Source: Martinezella tropici
GTDB taxonomy: Bacteria; Pseudomonadota; Alphaproteobacteria; Rhizobiales; Rhizobiaceae
Direction of reading: 5' to 3'
Assembly (NCBI GenBank): GCA_000799755.1
Contig: JUHI01000007.1
Span: 186,001-250,000 of the forward strand
Length of the DNA: 64,000 nucleotides
Shown here: positions 9,069-16,671 of the stretch, piece by piece
Position numbering within the stretch: position 1 is the first letter of the stretch
Layout of the letters: each line of letters starts with the position of its first letter
Translations under genes and position numbers: made by a program
The notes under the pieces: model-generated
Seen by the model: only the letters and a program-made list of their open reading frames with translations
Databases searched by the model: none
What the model was told of the DNA's origin: nothing

Positions 9069-9644
9069 CTAAACGGCGATCGCCGTCAGCTGCCCAACAT
9101 CGTCCAGGTCTTCGTCGTCTTCGGCTTCGATGACCAGAGCCGAATCGTCGCGCCAGATGATTGAACCAGGCAGCCGCGCATGTGTATCCGCAGCAATCGG
9201 CACCACCAGCACCCGGTTGGGATCGACGGGACCTGGGAAGGCCAAGACGTTATAGGCGACCTTCTCGAAACCGAGTGGGCAATAATAGGGCGGATCGCCA
9301 ATAAGGATCACCGCCTCCGACCCCCTGCGTCTGGCAGCGGCGACGGCAATCCGCACCAGTTCCCGGCCAATGCCCTTGTTCTTGTGCGAGGGGCGTACGG
9401 CAAGCGGGCCGAGCAGATGTCCCTTGACCGATCCGGCCAGTACCGGCGTCATCCGCACGGAGGCAATGGTCTCGCCGTCGTCGGCGCAGATGAAGGAGAG
9501 CGAGCGGTCATGTGGCCCCTGCTCGCGAATACGGGCAGCCGCACGGGTAAACCGACCCGGACCAAATGCTTCTTCGTTGATGATTTCGATAGCAGCGTCG
9601 TGCGACGCATCCTCGGTGAGGTAGACCAGATCGTGCTTGTACAT
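9069..9644 (-). CDS. GNAT family N-acetyltransferase (YhbS-like)
   Basis: 191-residue acetyltransferase resembling the YhbS/COG3153 group. The acetyl-CoA loop is LLGPLAVRPSHKNKGIGRELVRIAVAAARRRG, followed by AVILIGDPPYYCPLGFEKV, a hallmark G-D-x-x-Y-Y-x-x-[FL]-G-F segment of this group. The C-terminal tail is acidic (EAEDDEDLDD). It is convergent with the previous GNAT gene across a 38-bp gap and appears monocistronic. The substrate cannot be told from sequence. Confidence 0.88.
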   Translation of the reverse strand: MYKHDLVYLTEDASHDAAIEIINEEAFGPGRFTRAAARIREQGPHDRSLSFICADDGETIASVRMTPVLAGSVKGHLLGPLAVRPSHKNKGIGRELVRIAVAAARRRGSEAVILIGDPPYYCPLGFEKVAYNVLAFPGPVDPNRVLVVPIAADTHARLPGSIIWRDDSALVIEAEDDEDLDDVGQLTAIAV

Positions 9645-9995
9645 TAGCCCAAGAAAACCAGATAGACGGACGATATTGTTCTCGAAAGCGCTCGCGGAGC
9701 GTTCAAGTTCATCGGCGTCGTCGCAGGCTTCTGGTTGCTTTCATGACAAGGGGTTCCTCAAAGTGTGAAAAGCCGGATAGCAGGAAATATTCGGCACGTC
9801 CAACGCAAAATGCATGTTGCCGTCTATTGATGCAAGATCGTGTCCGCATCATGTCTTGTTGCAGAGCGTCATGCCGGTCAAGGAGCCGCTCCGCGGCGCA
9901 TGCGACGCAGTGTTCATCATTTGCGGTCTCGAAATCCGGCTTGCAAACCGTATTTTCATCGCGAGTTTCGGCAACACCTCCGAAAGGATTAAGCA
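9645..9995. other. Intergenic region between GNAT (minus) and glutathionyl-hydroquinone reductase (plus)
   Basis: 351 bp without a gene I can support. Short open frames exist on both strands but none shows a ribosome-binding site or recognisable protein. The region must contain divergent promoters. I see only an AAAGGA ribosome-binding site at its right end for the following gene. Confidence 0.5.
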
Positions 9996-10985
9996 ATGGG
10001 CATATTGGTTGATGGCGTCTGGCAAGACGTCTGGTACGACACCAAGGAGACGAAGGGCCATTTCAAGCGCGCCGCTTCGCAATTCCGAAACTGGGTGACT
10101 GCCGATGGAAGTCCCGGCCCGACAGGTTCCGGCGGTTTCAAGGCGGAGGCCGGGCGTTACCATCTCTACGTGTCACTCGCCTGCCCCTGGGCGCATAGAA
10201 CCCTGATTTTCCGCAGGCTGAAGCAACTGGAAGAACTGATCTCGGTCTCGATCGTCGACCCGCTGATGCTGGAAAACGGTTGGGAGCTCAATGGGAAGGA
10301 CGGAGGCACCGGAGACCACCTTTTCGGCGCCAAGGCACTCTGGGAAATCTACGTGAGAGCCGATCCGCAATATTCCGGCCGCGTCACCGTTCCCGTTCTA
10401 TGGGACAGGCAGACGGGCACGATCGTCAGCAACGAATCGGCCGAAATCATCCGCATGTTCAACACCGCCTTCGACGGCTTGACCGGCTCGAAGGCTGATT
10501 TCTATCCCGCCGATCTGCAAACCGAGATCGATGGCCTAAACGAGCTCGTCTATGACACGGTCAACAACGGCGTCTACAAGGCCGGCTTCGCGACGACCCA
10601 GGACGCCTATGCGGAAAATGCGTTGCGCGTCTTCGAAACCCTCGACATGCTCGACGAGCGGCTCGCGGCAAAACGCTACCTTTTCGGAGATCGGTTGACC
10701 GAGGCCGACTGGCGGCTGTTCACTACCCTCGTCCGCTTCGACGCGGTCTATGTCGGCCATTTCAAATGCAACATCCGCCGCATCGCCGACTACCCGAACC
10801 TCTCGGCCTATGTCAGGGATCTCTATCAGGTTGCCGGCGTTGCCGGGACCGTAGATATCGAGCACATCAAGAAGCACTATTACGGCAGCCACAAGACCAT
10901 CAATCCCATCGGGATTGTGCCGGTCGGCCCCAAACTGGACTTCGATCGCCCGCATGGGCGGGAGCGGCTGGCAAAGGCTGCCTGA
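9996..10985 (+). CDS. Glutathionyl-hydroquinone reductase (ECM4/YqjG, Xi-class GST)
   Basis: 329-residue Xi-class glutathione transferase. The catalytic motif is SLACPWAHRTLIFRRLK with Cys63 in C-P-W-A, diagnostic for glutathionyl-hydroquinone reductases, which reduce glutathionyl-hydroquinones using GSH. The C-terminal all-helical GST domain shows LFGDRLTEADWRLFTTLVRFDAVYVGHFKCN, the highly conserved family block, and ends with NPIGIVPVGP, also typical. ATG 9996 follows AAAGGA with good spacing. Cytoplasmic; likely part of quinone or oxidative-stress detoxification. Confidence 0.95.
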   Translation: MGILVDGVWQDVWYDTKETKGHFKRAASQFRNWVTADGSPGPTGSGGFKAEAGRYHLYVSLACPWAHRTLIFRRLKQLEELISVSIVDPLMLENGWELNGKDGGTGDHLFGAKALWEIYVRADPQYSGRVTVPVLWDRQTGTIVSNESAEIIRMFNTAFDGLTGSKADFYPADLQTEIDGLNELVYDTVNNGVYKAGFATTQDAYAENALRVFETLDMLDERLAAKRYLFGDRLTEADWRLFTTLVRFDAVYVGHFKCNIRRIADYPNLSAYVRDLYQVAGVAGTVDIEHIKKHYYGSHKTINPIGIVPVGPKLDFDRPHGRERLAKAA

Positions 10986-10996
10986 TCCGAAGGCCG

Positions 10997-11488
10997 CTAC
11001 CAATAGCTGGAGGGAGCCACCGCTCCTTCCAGCTCCTGAAGCCTGCGGTAGGTTGCTTTCGTCGTGCCCGGCGGCAGCGCATCGACCGCAAAGAAGCCGC
11101 TTTCGACAATTTCGCGATCCGGCTTGCGCGGCGCGGTCTGCGTGACTTCTACGCGGTAGAAGACGACGTGGTCGCGTTTGCTGCTATGATTGTTTAAGTA
11201 GACCTGGAAGAGCTGCGGCTTGCCCGAGATCATGAGATTGCCCTCCTCGCGCAACTCCTTCTCAAGCGCCTGCCCCACCGTTTCATGGCGCTCGACACCA
11301 CCGCCGGGCATATGCCAGCCGGCAATATAGGAGTGGCGAACCAGAAAGATCCGCCCGTCACGATCAAAGCAGGCCGCGCGGACACCAAGCGTCATGCTCC
11401 GGGTCAGTACGAAATACACATGCAGCAAGCGGCCGAACAAACGCACTGCGAAACTCTGCCTTTCGTCCCGTCGATTGTCTCCGCTCAT
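10997..11488 (-). CDS. NUDIX hydrolase
   Basis: 163-residue NUDIX protein. The box is GGGVERHETVGQALEKELREEGNL, matching G-x5-E-x7-R-E-x-x-E-E-x-G, preceded by RDGRIFLVRHSYIAGWHMPGG. The substrate is not predictable, although proteins of this length with an N-terminal helix are often annotated as NTP or ADP-ribose hydrolases. I start at ATG 11488 because a GGGGGG-rich ribosome-binding site precedes it and because a longer frame to 11545 would run into the divergent metallophosphoesterase promoter. The 68-bp gap to that gene suggests overlapping promoters. Confidence 0.87.
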   Translation of the reverse strand: MSGDNRRDERQSFAVRLFGRLLHVYFVLTRSMTLGVRAACFDRDGRIFLVRHSYIAGWHMPGGGVERHETVGQALEKELREEGNLMISGKPQLFQVYLNNHSSKRDHVVFYRVEVTQTAPRKPDREIVESGFFAVDALPPGTTKATYRRLQELEGAVAPSSYW

Positions 11489-11556
11489 GACTGCCCCCCG
11501 CAATACCGATTGGCAATCGCACCTGGGATGTATTTGTTTTGACAATAGAGTGGGCT

Positions 11557-12477
11557 ATGTCTCATCCCATGTTCAAGCTCGCGCATATTTCAGATGTTCA
11601 CCTTGGTCCACTGCCACGCCTTTCGATCAGAGAACTTGCCTCCAAACGTATTACCGGATTTGTGAACTGGCATCGGAACCGGCGCAAGCATCTTTTTGGC
11701 GATACGCTCGACCTGCTTCTGGACGATATCAAGGCGAAACAGGCCGATCACCTGGCCATAACCGGCGACCTCGTCAATCTCGCAAGCGGCATTGAAATCC
11801 AGACGGCGGCCGAATGGCTGAAGACGGTCGGCGATCCCGCCCACACCTCTGTTGTTCCGGGCAATCACGATGCCTATGTGCCCGGCGCCTATGAAAAGGC
11901 GATGCGCGCCTGGTATCCCTATGTCCAGGGTGATCGCGCCCCTGCCGAATGGCAGGAAAGCCAGCGGATTTTCCCCTATCTGCGCATTCGCGGGCAGGTG
12001 GCGCTCGTCGGTTGCTCCACAGCCGTCGCGACCCCGCCTTTTGCCGCAAGCGGCTTTTATTCTGCCCGCCAGGCGCGCGAGACGGTGAACATTCTGCGCG
12101 CGGCCGGGGATGCCGGGCTCTTTCGCGTCGTCATGATCCATCACCCACCGATCCGAGGCGCGACCAGCTTCTACAAGCGCATGATCGGTATACGCCGTTT
12201 CGCAGCCGTCCTCTCGACGGGCGGCGCCGAGCTTGTCCTGCATGGCCATACCCATCTCAACACGCTGCACTGGCTGCGCGGACAGGTGGGTCCGGTACCC
12301 GTCGTCGGCATCGCTTCCGCATCGCAGGGCGTTGGCGGGTTGAAGCCGCCCGCCGCCTATAATCTTTTCACCATCGGCGGCCGGCCGGGTGCCTGGGAAA
12401 TGAAAGCGGAGCGCTATAGCCTCGACGATAATGGCCGTGGCGTGGCCCCTGAAGGCTTCGATATTCTGGCGACGTGA
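11557..12477 (+). CDS. Calcineurin-like metallophosphoesterase
   Basis: 306-residue metallophosphoesterase with all five metal-binding blocks in order: HISDVHLG, AITGDLVN, VVPGNHDAY, MIHHPPIRG and LVLHGHTHLN. It probably binds two divalent metals and cleaves phosphodiesters or phosphomonoesters; the substrate is unknown (the general arrangement resembles Icc/CpdA-type enzymes). Start chosen at ATG 11557. An in-frame ATG at 11569 (MFKLAHISD) and a TTG at 11539 are alternatives; the upstream AGAGTGGG is the only ribosome-binding-site-like sequence. Confidence 0.9.
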   Translation: MSHPMFKLAHISDVHLGPLPRLSIRELASKRITGFVNWHRNRRKHLFGDTLDLLLDDIKAKQADHLAITGDLVNLASGIEIQTAAEWLKTVGDPAHTSVVPGNHDAYVPGAYEKAMRAWYPYVQGDRAPAEWQESQRIFPYLRIRGQVALVGCSTAVATPPFAASGFYSARQARETVNILRAAGDAGLFRVVMIHHPPIRGATSFYKRMIGIRRFAAVLSTGGAELVLHGHTHLNTLHWLRGQVGPVPVVGIASASQGVGGLKPPAAYNLFTIGGRPGAWEMKAERYSLDDNGRGVAPEGFDILAT

Positions 12478-12881
12478 CAGGTCTTTTAGCGTCATCGCCC
12501 GCATCGTTTCGATAGCGTTTTCCGAGATACGGAGCTACAATCGAACTGTTGGAATCCCAAGGAATGGGATGGATTTCAAGGTCGCGACAAGGAGCGCCGC
12601 ATGTCGGCTTTCGGGACCAGTATTCTTTTTGCCGCATGCCCTCCAGAGGGCCTGGATCATCTATCGAAGCAATATGGACCGAAACCTCGTAGGATCGCCA
12701 TCCAAAGAAAGACGGTGAAGCGCGCGCATGTTTTTGAAGACTTGCGAAGCGGTACAAAAATGGTTCATACCAGCACTAGACGATTATTCCGCTCGCATCA
12801 CCTTTCCTCCCGTGGGAAAGGCCGTTCACCGCGGAAACAGATCGCCCATGTAACAACCTCCAACGCCTTTCTGGAACGATC
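12478..12881. other. Intergenic region upstream of the ECF sigma factor
   Basis: 404 bp. It contains a short hairpin (ATCCCA 12554-12559 / TGGGAT 12565-12570) and an open frame 12601-12897 (98 codons). That frame begins with a good AAGGAG ribosome-binding site (about 12589-12594) but has poor third-position GC bias and no recognisable domain. The sigma-factor promoter should lie here; TGTAACAACC around 12849-12858 resembles an ECF -35 AAC motif, but I cannot pair it with a -10 convincingly. Confidence 0.4.
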
Positions 12882-13391
12882 ATGCCAACGCCGGTAGCAG
12901 CCATCGATATCAGACGCGATCTGGTCGGCCTTCTTCCGAAGCTTCGCCGCTTTGCAGTGACGTTGACTGGCGATCTTGCCGAGGCGGACGAGCTTGTTCA
13001 GAGCGTCTGTCAGCGCGGCATAGCCAAGTTCCATCTCTGGAACAGTGGCGGCAGGCTGGAGAGCTGGCTCTATACCATGGCCCGCCATCAATGGATCGAT
13101 GAAGCGCGCCGTCACAAACTGCGCCCCGCCGCAAAGGGCAGCGCGCTGGAACAGGGCGAGCCGGCATCAAGTCATTTAAATCTGGTGGAAGCTGGCGAAG
13201 CGCATCGCCTTGTCACATCTTTGCCAGAAGGACTTGCCAGTGTCTTCCTGCTGGTCGATGTCGAGGGGCACAGCTACAAGCAGGCCGCCGACGTCCTCGG
13301 CATTCCTCTGTCGGCAGTGGCGTCAAGGCTCTCCAGTGCCCGCCTTTACCTTGCCTCCCAGGGGCATAGTCGTTCGCCTCGAAGGTTTTAA
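12882..13391 (+). CDS. ECF RNA polymerase sigma factor
   Basis: 169-residue ECF sigma factor. Region 2 spans about residues 13-75 (LLPKLRRFAVTLTGDLAEADELVQSVCQRGI, then LESWLYTMARHQWIDEARR). Region 4 spans about 105-155 (LVTSLPEGLASVFLLVDVEGHSYKQAADVLGIPLSAVASRLSSARLYL) with a helix-turn-helix. It directs core polymerase to a dedicated regulon, probably including its own promoter. It lies 13 bp upstream of its putative anti-sigma factor, the standard ECF arrangement. The ribosome-binding site (CTGGAACG) is weak. Confidence 0.92.
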   Translation: MPTPVAAIDIRRDLVGLLPKLRRFAVTLTGDLAEADELVQSVCQRGIAKFHLWNSGGRLESWLYTMARHQWIDEARRHKLRPAAKGSALEQGEPASSHLNLVEAGEAHRLVTSLPEGLASVFLLVDVEGHSYKQAADVLGIPLSAVASRLSSARLYLASQGHSRSPRRF

Positions 13392-13404
13392 AGCATTGCA
13401 AGAC

Positions 13405-14235
13405 ATGAAAAAAACGCCGCTCGAAGTCCGTTTGTCCGCCTTCATGGATGGCGAGACGAGCCGCGAGGAAAAGGAAGAGCTGGAAAAGCTCATAGCTTCC
13501 GATGCGAATGCGCAGCGTATTTTCGATGAGCTGAGACATGGCTCCGATGTCGGCCGCAAGGCGTTCGACGAGGTTCTGAAGGAGCCGGTGCCGTTGGCGC
13601 TCGTTCGCTCCATCAAGAGCACTCAGCCCCCAAAGACACGCGAACCCTCGCCTCGCCTCAACCGGCAAACATTGAAGCTGGCGCCGACGGGCAGGCAGTC
13701 GCTAGCCGCGGCCCTCATCCTTTTCGTCGTCGGCGGCGGCATCGGCTATCTTTTCGGCATGCAGCCCGCTGACACCCCGGCAAGCCAGCCCCCGATCCCG
13801 ACACAGGTCGCGCCGCGCACCTGGCTGGATGACCTTGCTGCCTATCACCGTATCTATTCCCGCCAGCCGCAGCATATGGTCGAGCTGCAGGCGAGCCAGC
13901 TGGACGAGATCGCCAAGTGGCTGGCGAGCACGGTCGGCGTCAAATTCAATTTCCCCGATCTTGCCGCGGATGGTCTGGTTTTCCAGGGAGCCCGCATGTT
14001 TGTCGCCGGCGGCAAGCCTGTCGGCCAGCTGATCTACAAGAACCTTGACGGCGATGTCATCGCCATCTGCTTCATCAAGACGGACGGCGTTGCCGACGAC
14101 GATTTCAACGAGACCATCAAGGACGATATCAGCATCGTGTCCTGGCGTCGTAATGGCGCGACCTATGCGATCGTCGGTCCCTCCTCGGATGCGATGCTCG
14201 ACCAGATTGCCAACCGGGTCTCCTCCGAAATCTGA
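13405..14235 (+). CDS. Membrane-bound anti-sigma factor
   Basis: 276-residue protein with a short cytoplasmic N-terminal domain typical of anti-sigma factors (VRLSAFMDGETSREEKEELEKLIASDANAQRIFDELRH). A single TM helix follows near residues 95-115 (SLAAALILFVVGGGIGYLFGM), then a periplasmic domain of about 160 residues. No H-x3-C-x2-C zinc motif is visible, so it is not a ZAS-type anti-sigma. Start taken at ATG 13405, just after the sigma-factor stop; the frame is open farther upstream only because it overlaps the sigma gene. It probably sequesters the adjacent ECF sigma at the membrane. Confidence 0.85.
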   Translation: MKKTPLEVRLSAFMDGETSREEKEELEKLIASDANAQRIFDELRHGSDVGRKAFDEVLKEPVPLALVRSIKSTQPPKTREPSPRLNRQTLKLAPTGRQSLAAALILFVVGGGIGYLFGMQPADTPASQPPIPTQVAPRTWLDDLAAYHRIYSRQPQHMVELQASQLDEIAKWLASTVGVKFNFPDLAADGLVFQGARMFVAGGKPVGQLIYKNLDGDVIAICFIKTDGVADDDFNETIKDDISIVSWRRNGATYAIVGPSSDAMLDQIANRVSSEI

Positions 14236-14335
14236 CAGGTCTCCCACCCGCTTTGCAGCTTGCAGCCATTGGTCGGTCGATGGATAATGAGCGGCGGTAA
14301 TCGCACCGATCCGATAGTCTTGCTGGAGTTTCGAT

Positions 14336-14539
14336 ATGTCTGACGTCCTGCTGACCATTCCTGAAATCGACAAGCGTATCGCGGCGATACGGGAAAATCT
14401 TCGCGAACTGATCGAACAGGCAGCTGCCTTCTCCGGCGCGGCCGACGAAGAACGGACATCGGAACGGATAGCCGATCAGGAAGAAGAGCTCGAGCGCCTG
14501 ACGAAGCAGCGCGACGCGCTCTCGCAGAACAAGAGCTGA
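14336..14539 (+). CDS. Small coiled-coil protein, function unknown
   Basis: 67-residue acidic protein with strong heptad character throughout (ITP-free helix: EIDKRIAAIRENLRELIEQAA, then ERIADQEEELERLTKQRDALSQ). GGAG sits upstream of ATG 14336. Rhizobial genomes carry similar small conserved proteins, but I cannot name this one. No signal peptide or membrane segment. It stands alone between the anti-sigma gene and the ABC exporter. Confidence 0.7.
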   Translation: MSDVLLTIPEIDKRIAAIRENLRELIEQAAAFSGAADEERTSERIADQEEELERLTKQRDALSQNKS

Positions 14540-14654
14540 GTCAAAGCCGATCTGATGACCAAGGGTGCGGCGGATCACGGCACAATTGCTGATGACAGCC
14601 GCATCGACATACCATACAAGAGTTGCAGCGACCAATGAGGAGAGCACTTTGATG

Positions 14655-14699
14655 AAAAATAACGGCACCGGAAACCACCGCTGAAAAGCAGTGCCGTTA
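14655..14699 (-). terminator. Orphan terminator-like hairpin on the minus strand
   Basis: TAACGGCAC (14660-14668) pairs with GTGCCGTTA (14691-14699), 9-bp arms with a 22-nt loop. Read on the minus strand the stem is followed by TTTTT (14655-14659), so it looks like an intrinsic terminator for leftward transcription, yet no minus-strand gene lies to its right before the ABC exporter. Confidence 0.4.
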
Positions 14700-14757
14700 A
14701 GGGCTGCTTTATCGGCCCGACCATCAGATTGCTATCATTCGCCCGTGGAGGGCACTC

Positions 14758-16602
14758 ATGTTTCGTCGCTTCGAAGAGCTTGTCGATCCGTTTCAAGATC
14801 ACGACGAGCCGCAACCATCATTCAATGCCTGGCGCTACCTCCTAGTCAACCTTCGCCCGTTTCGCTCGGTCATGGCGATGAGCCTCGGTTTGACCGTGAT
14901 CGGCGCCATCATCGAAATCTGGCTCATCGGCTATTCCAGCCAGCTGGTGGACAATCTCGCCGTCGCCCGCCGTGAGGATTTCTGGGCATCCGAAGGGCTG
15001 GGCCTGCTCGCCGCGGCCATTCTCGTCCTGGTCGGACGGCCGCTCGCCGGCTATCTCCGGGAAGGCCTGGACGACATCGCATTCCGGCCGAATGCCGAAA
15101 CTTTGTTTCGCTGGCGGGCTCACCGCCATGTCCTGCGGCAATCGGTCGGCTGGTTCCGTCAGGATTTTTCCGGCCGTATCGCCAGCCAGGTGCGCGACAT
15201 AGGCACTGCGGCAACGGGTGCAGCCTATCAGGTCCTGCACACGCTTTCCTTCGTCACGATCTACGTGGCCGGCTCGCTCTGGCTGATGGCCTCGATCGAT
15301 CCGCGCCTGATCTGGCCACTCGCTGTCTGGCTCCTCTGCTATCTCGGCCTGATGGCCTATGTCATCCCCCGGCTGCAGAAAGCCTCCGCTCGATATCAAG
15401 GAAGCTATGCCGAACTGACGGGTATGCTGGTCGACAGCTATGCCAATATCGATGTCATCAAGCTTTTTGCCGATGCAAAGGTGGAAGACAAAGAGGCCCG
15501 GCGTCGTTTCGCTCTAACTCGGGAAACATTCGTTCGGGTGCAGAGGCTCGAAGTGCTTGTCAATTCGAGCATGCTGTTTCTCGGCAGCTTCCTGATCGTC
15601 GCGCTCGTCGGTTATGCGGTCGTCCTCTGGCAGTCCGGCGGCGCACCGCTCGGGCTGATCGCGGCATCGCTCGCTCTGAGCTTCCGCATAACCGGCATGG
15701 CCGAATGGATGCTGGATGCGGTGTCTTCGCTCTTTGCCCATCTCGGCGCCATGCGGCAATCGCTGTTGACCGTTTCGCAGCCGCTTGCCATCACGGATGC
15801 GCCGAACGCGAAGCCGCTTGCCGCAACGAAGGGTGAAATTGCCTTCCGGCAGGTCACACATCACTACGGCAAGGGAGACGGCGGATTGGACGGCGTTTCC
15901 CTGCGAATTGCGGCAGGTCAAAAGGTCGGCCTTATCGGTCGCTCCGGCACGGGCAAGTCGACGTTGATCAATCTGCTGCTGCGCTTCTTCGATGCGGAAG
16001 CCGGCACCATCGAAATTGACGGGCAGGATGTTCGGCAAGTGACGCAGGATAGCTTGCGCCGACAGATTGCCGTGGTCGGCCAGGAGGCATCGCTCCTTCA
16101 CCGATCCATTCGCGACAACATCGCCTATGGCAATCCTGACGTCACGGAGGATGCGATCCTCGACGTCGTCGAAAAGGCATCCGCAAGCGACTTCATCGCA
16201 AGACTGAAGGATATGGAAGGACGCACCGGCCTCGATGCCCGGGCCGGCGAGCGCGGCGTCCAGCTCTCCGGCGGTCAGCGTCAGCGCGTGGCGATCGCGC
16301 GGGCCATCCTCAAGGATGCCCCGATCCTGGTGCTTGACGAAGCAACCTCCGCCCTCGATTCGGAAGTCGAAGCCGAGATCCGGGATACGCTTTACGGCAT
16401 CATGGAAGACAAGACCGTGATCGCCATCGCGCACCGCCTGTCGACCATCGCGCGCATGGACCGCATCGTCGTGCTCGATCGCGGCCGCATCGTCGAGGAT
16501 GGCACGCATGCGGAGCTGATTGCCCTGAACGGCATCTACGCAACGCTGTGGTCGCATCAATCCGGCGGCTTCATCGAAAGCGACGAGCCGGTTGCCGACT
16601 GA
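14758..16602 (+). CDS. ABC exporter, fused permease/ATPase
   Basis: 614-residue half-transporter of the multidrug/lipid exporter type. Six TM helices lie in about residues 35-320 (first two: SVMAMSLGLTVIGAIIEIWLIGY and GLLAAAILVLVGRPLAGYL). The ATPase domain follows: Walker A GLIGRSGTGKSTLINLLL, signature LSGGQRQRVAIARAIL, Walker B ILVLDEATSALD and H-loop AIAHRLSTI. It likely works as a homodimer in the inner membrane; the substrate is unknown. GGAGG precedes ATG 14758 at good spacing. It ends 10 bp before a strong bidirectional terminator. Confidence 0.93.
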   Translation: MFRRFEELVDPFQDHDEPQPSFNAWRYLLVNLRPFRSVMAMSLGLTVIGAIIEIWLIGYSSQLVDNLAVARREDFWASEGLGLLAAAILVLVGRPLAGYLREGLDDIAFRPNAETLFRWRAHRHVLRQSVGWFRQDFSGRIASQVRDIGTAATGAAYQVLHTLSFVTIYVAGSLWLMASIDPRLIWPLAVWLLCYLGLMAYVIPRLQKASARYQGSYAELTGMLVDSYANIDVIKLFADAKVEDKEARRRFALTRETFVRVQRLEVLVNSSMLFLGSFLIVALVGYAVVLWQSGGAPLGLIAASLALSFRITGMAEWMLDAVSSLFAHLGAMRQSLLTVSQPLAITDAPNAKPLAATKGEIAFRQVTHHYGKGDGGLDGVSLRIAAGQKVGLIGRSGTGKSTLINLLLRFFDAEAGTIEIDGQDVRQVTQDSLRRQIAVVGQEASLLHRSIRDNIAYGNPDVTEDAILDVVEKASASDFIARLKDMEGRTGLDARAGERGVQLSGGQRQRVAIARAILKDAPILVLDEATSALDSEVEAEIRDTLYGIMEDKTVIAIAHRLSTIARMDRIVVLDRGRIVEDGTHAELIALNGIYATLWSHQSGGFIESDEPVAD

Positions 16603-16611
16603 CGCGCAATG

Positions 16612-16643
16612 AAAAGCCCCCTCGACAATCGAGGGGGCTTTTT
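16612..16643. terminator. Bidirectional intrinsic terminator between ABC exporter and leuA
   Basis: Perfect 14-bp stem AAAAGCCCCCTCGA (16612-16625) / TCGAGGGGGCTTTT (16629-16642) with a CAA loop. The stem ends in a T run on both strands, so it should stop the ABC exporter transcript (plus) and the leuA transcript (minus). Confidence 0.93.
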
Positions 16644-16671
16644 AAATCATAGCCGTAACTAAACCTGAGCC

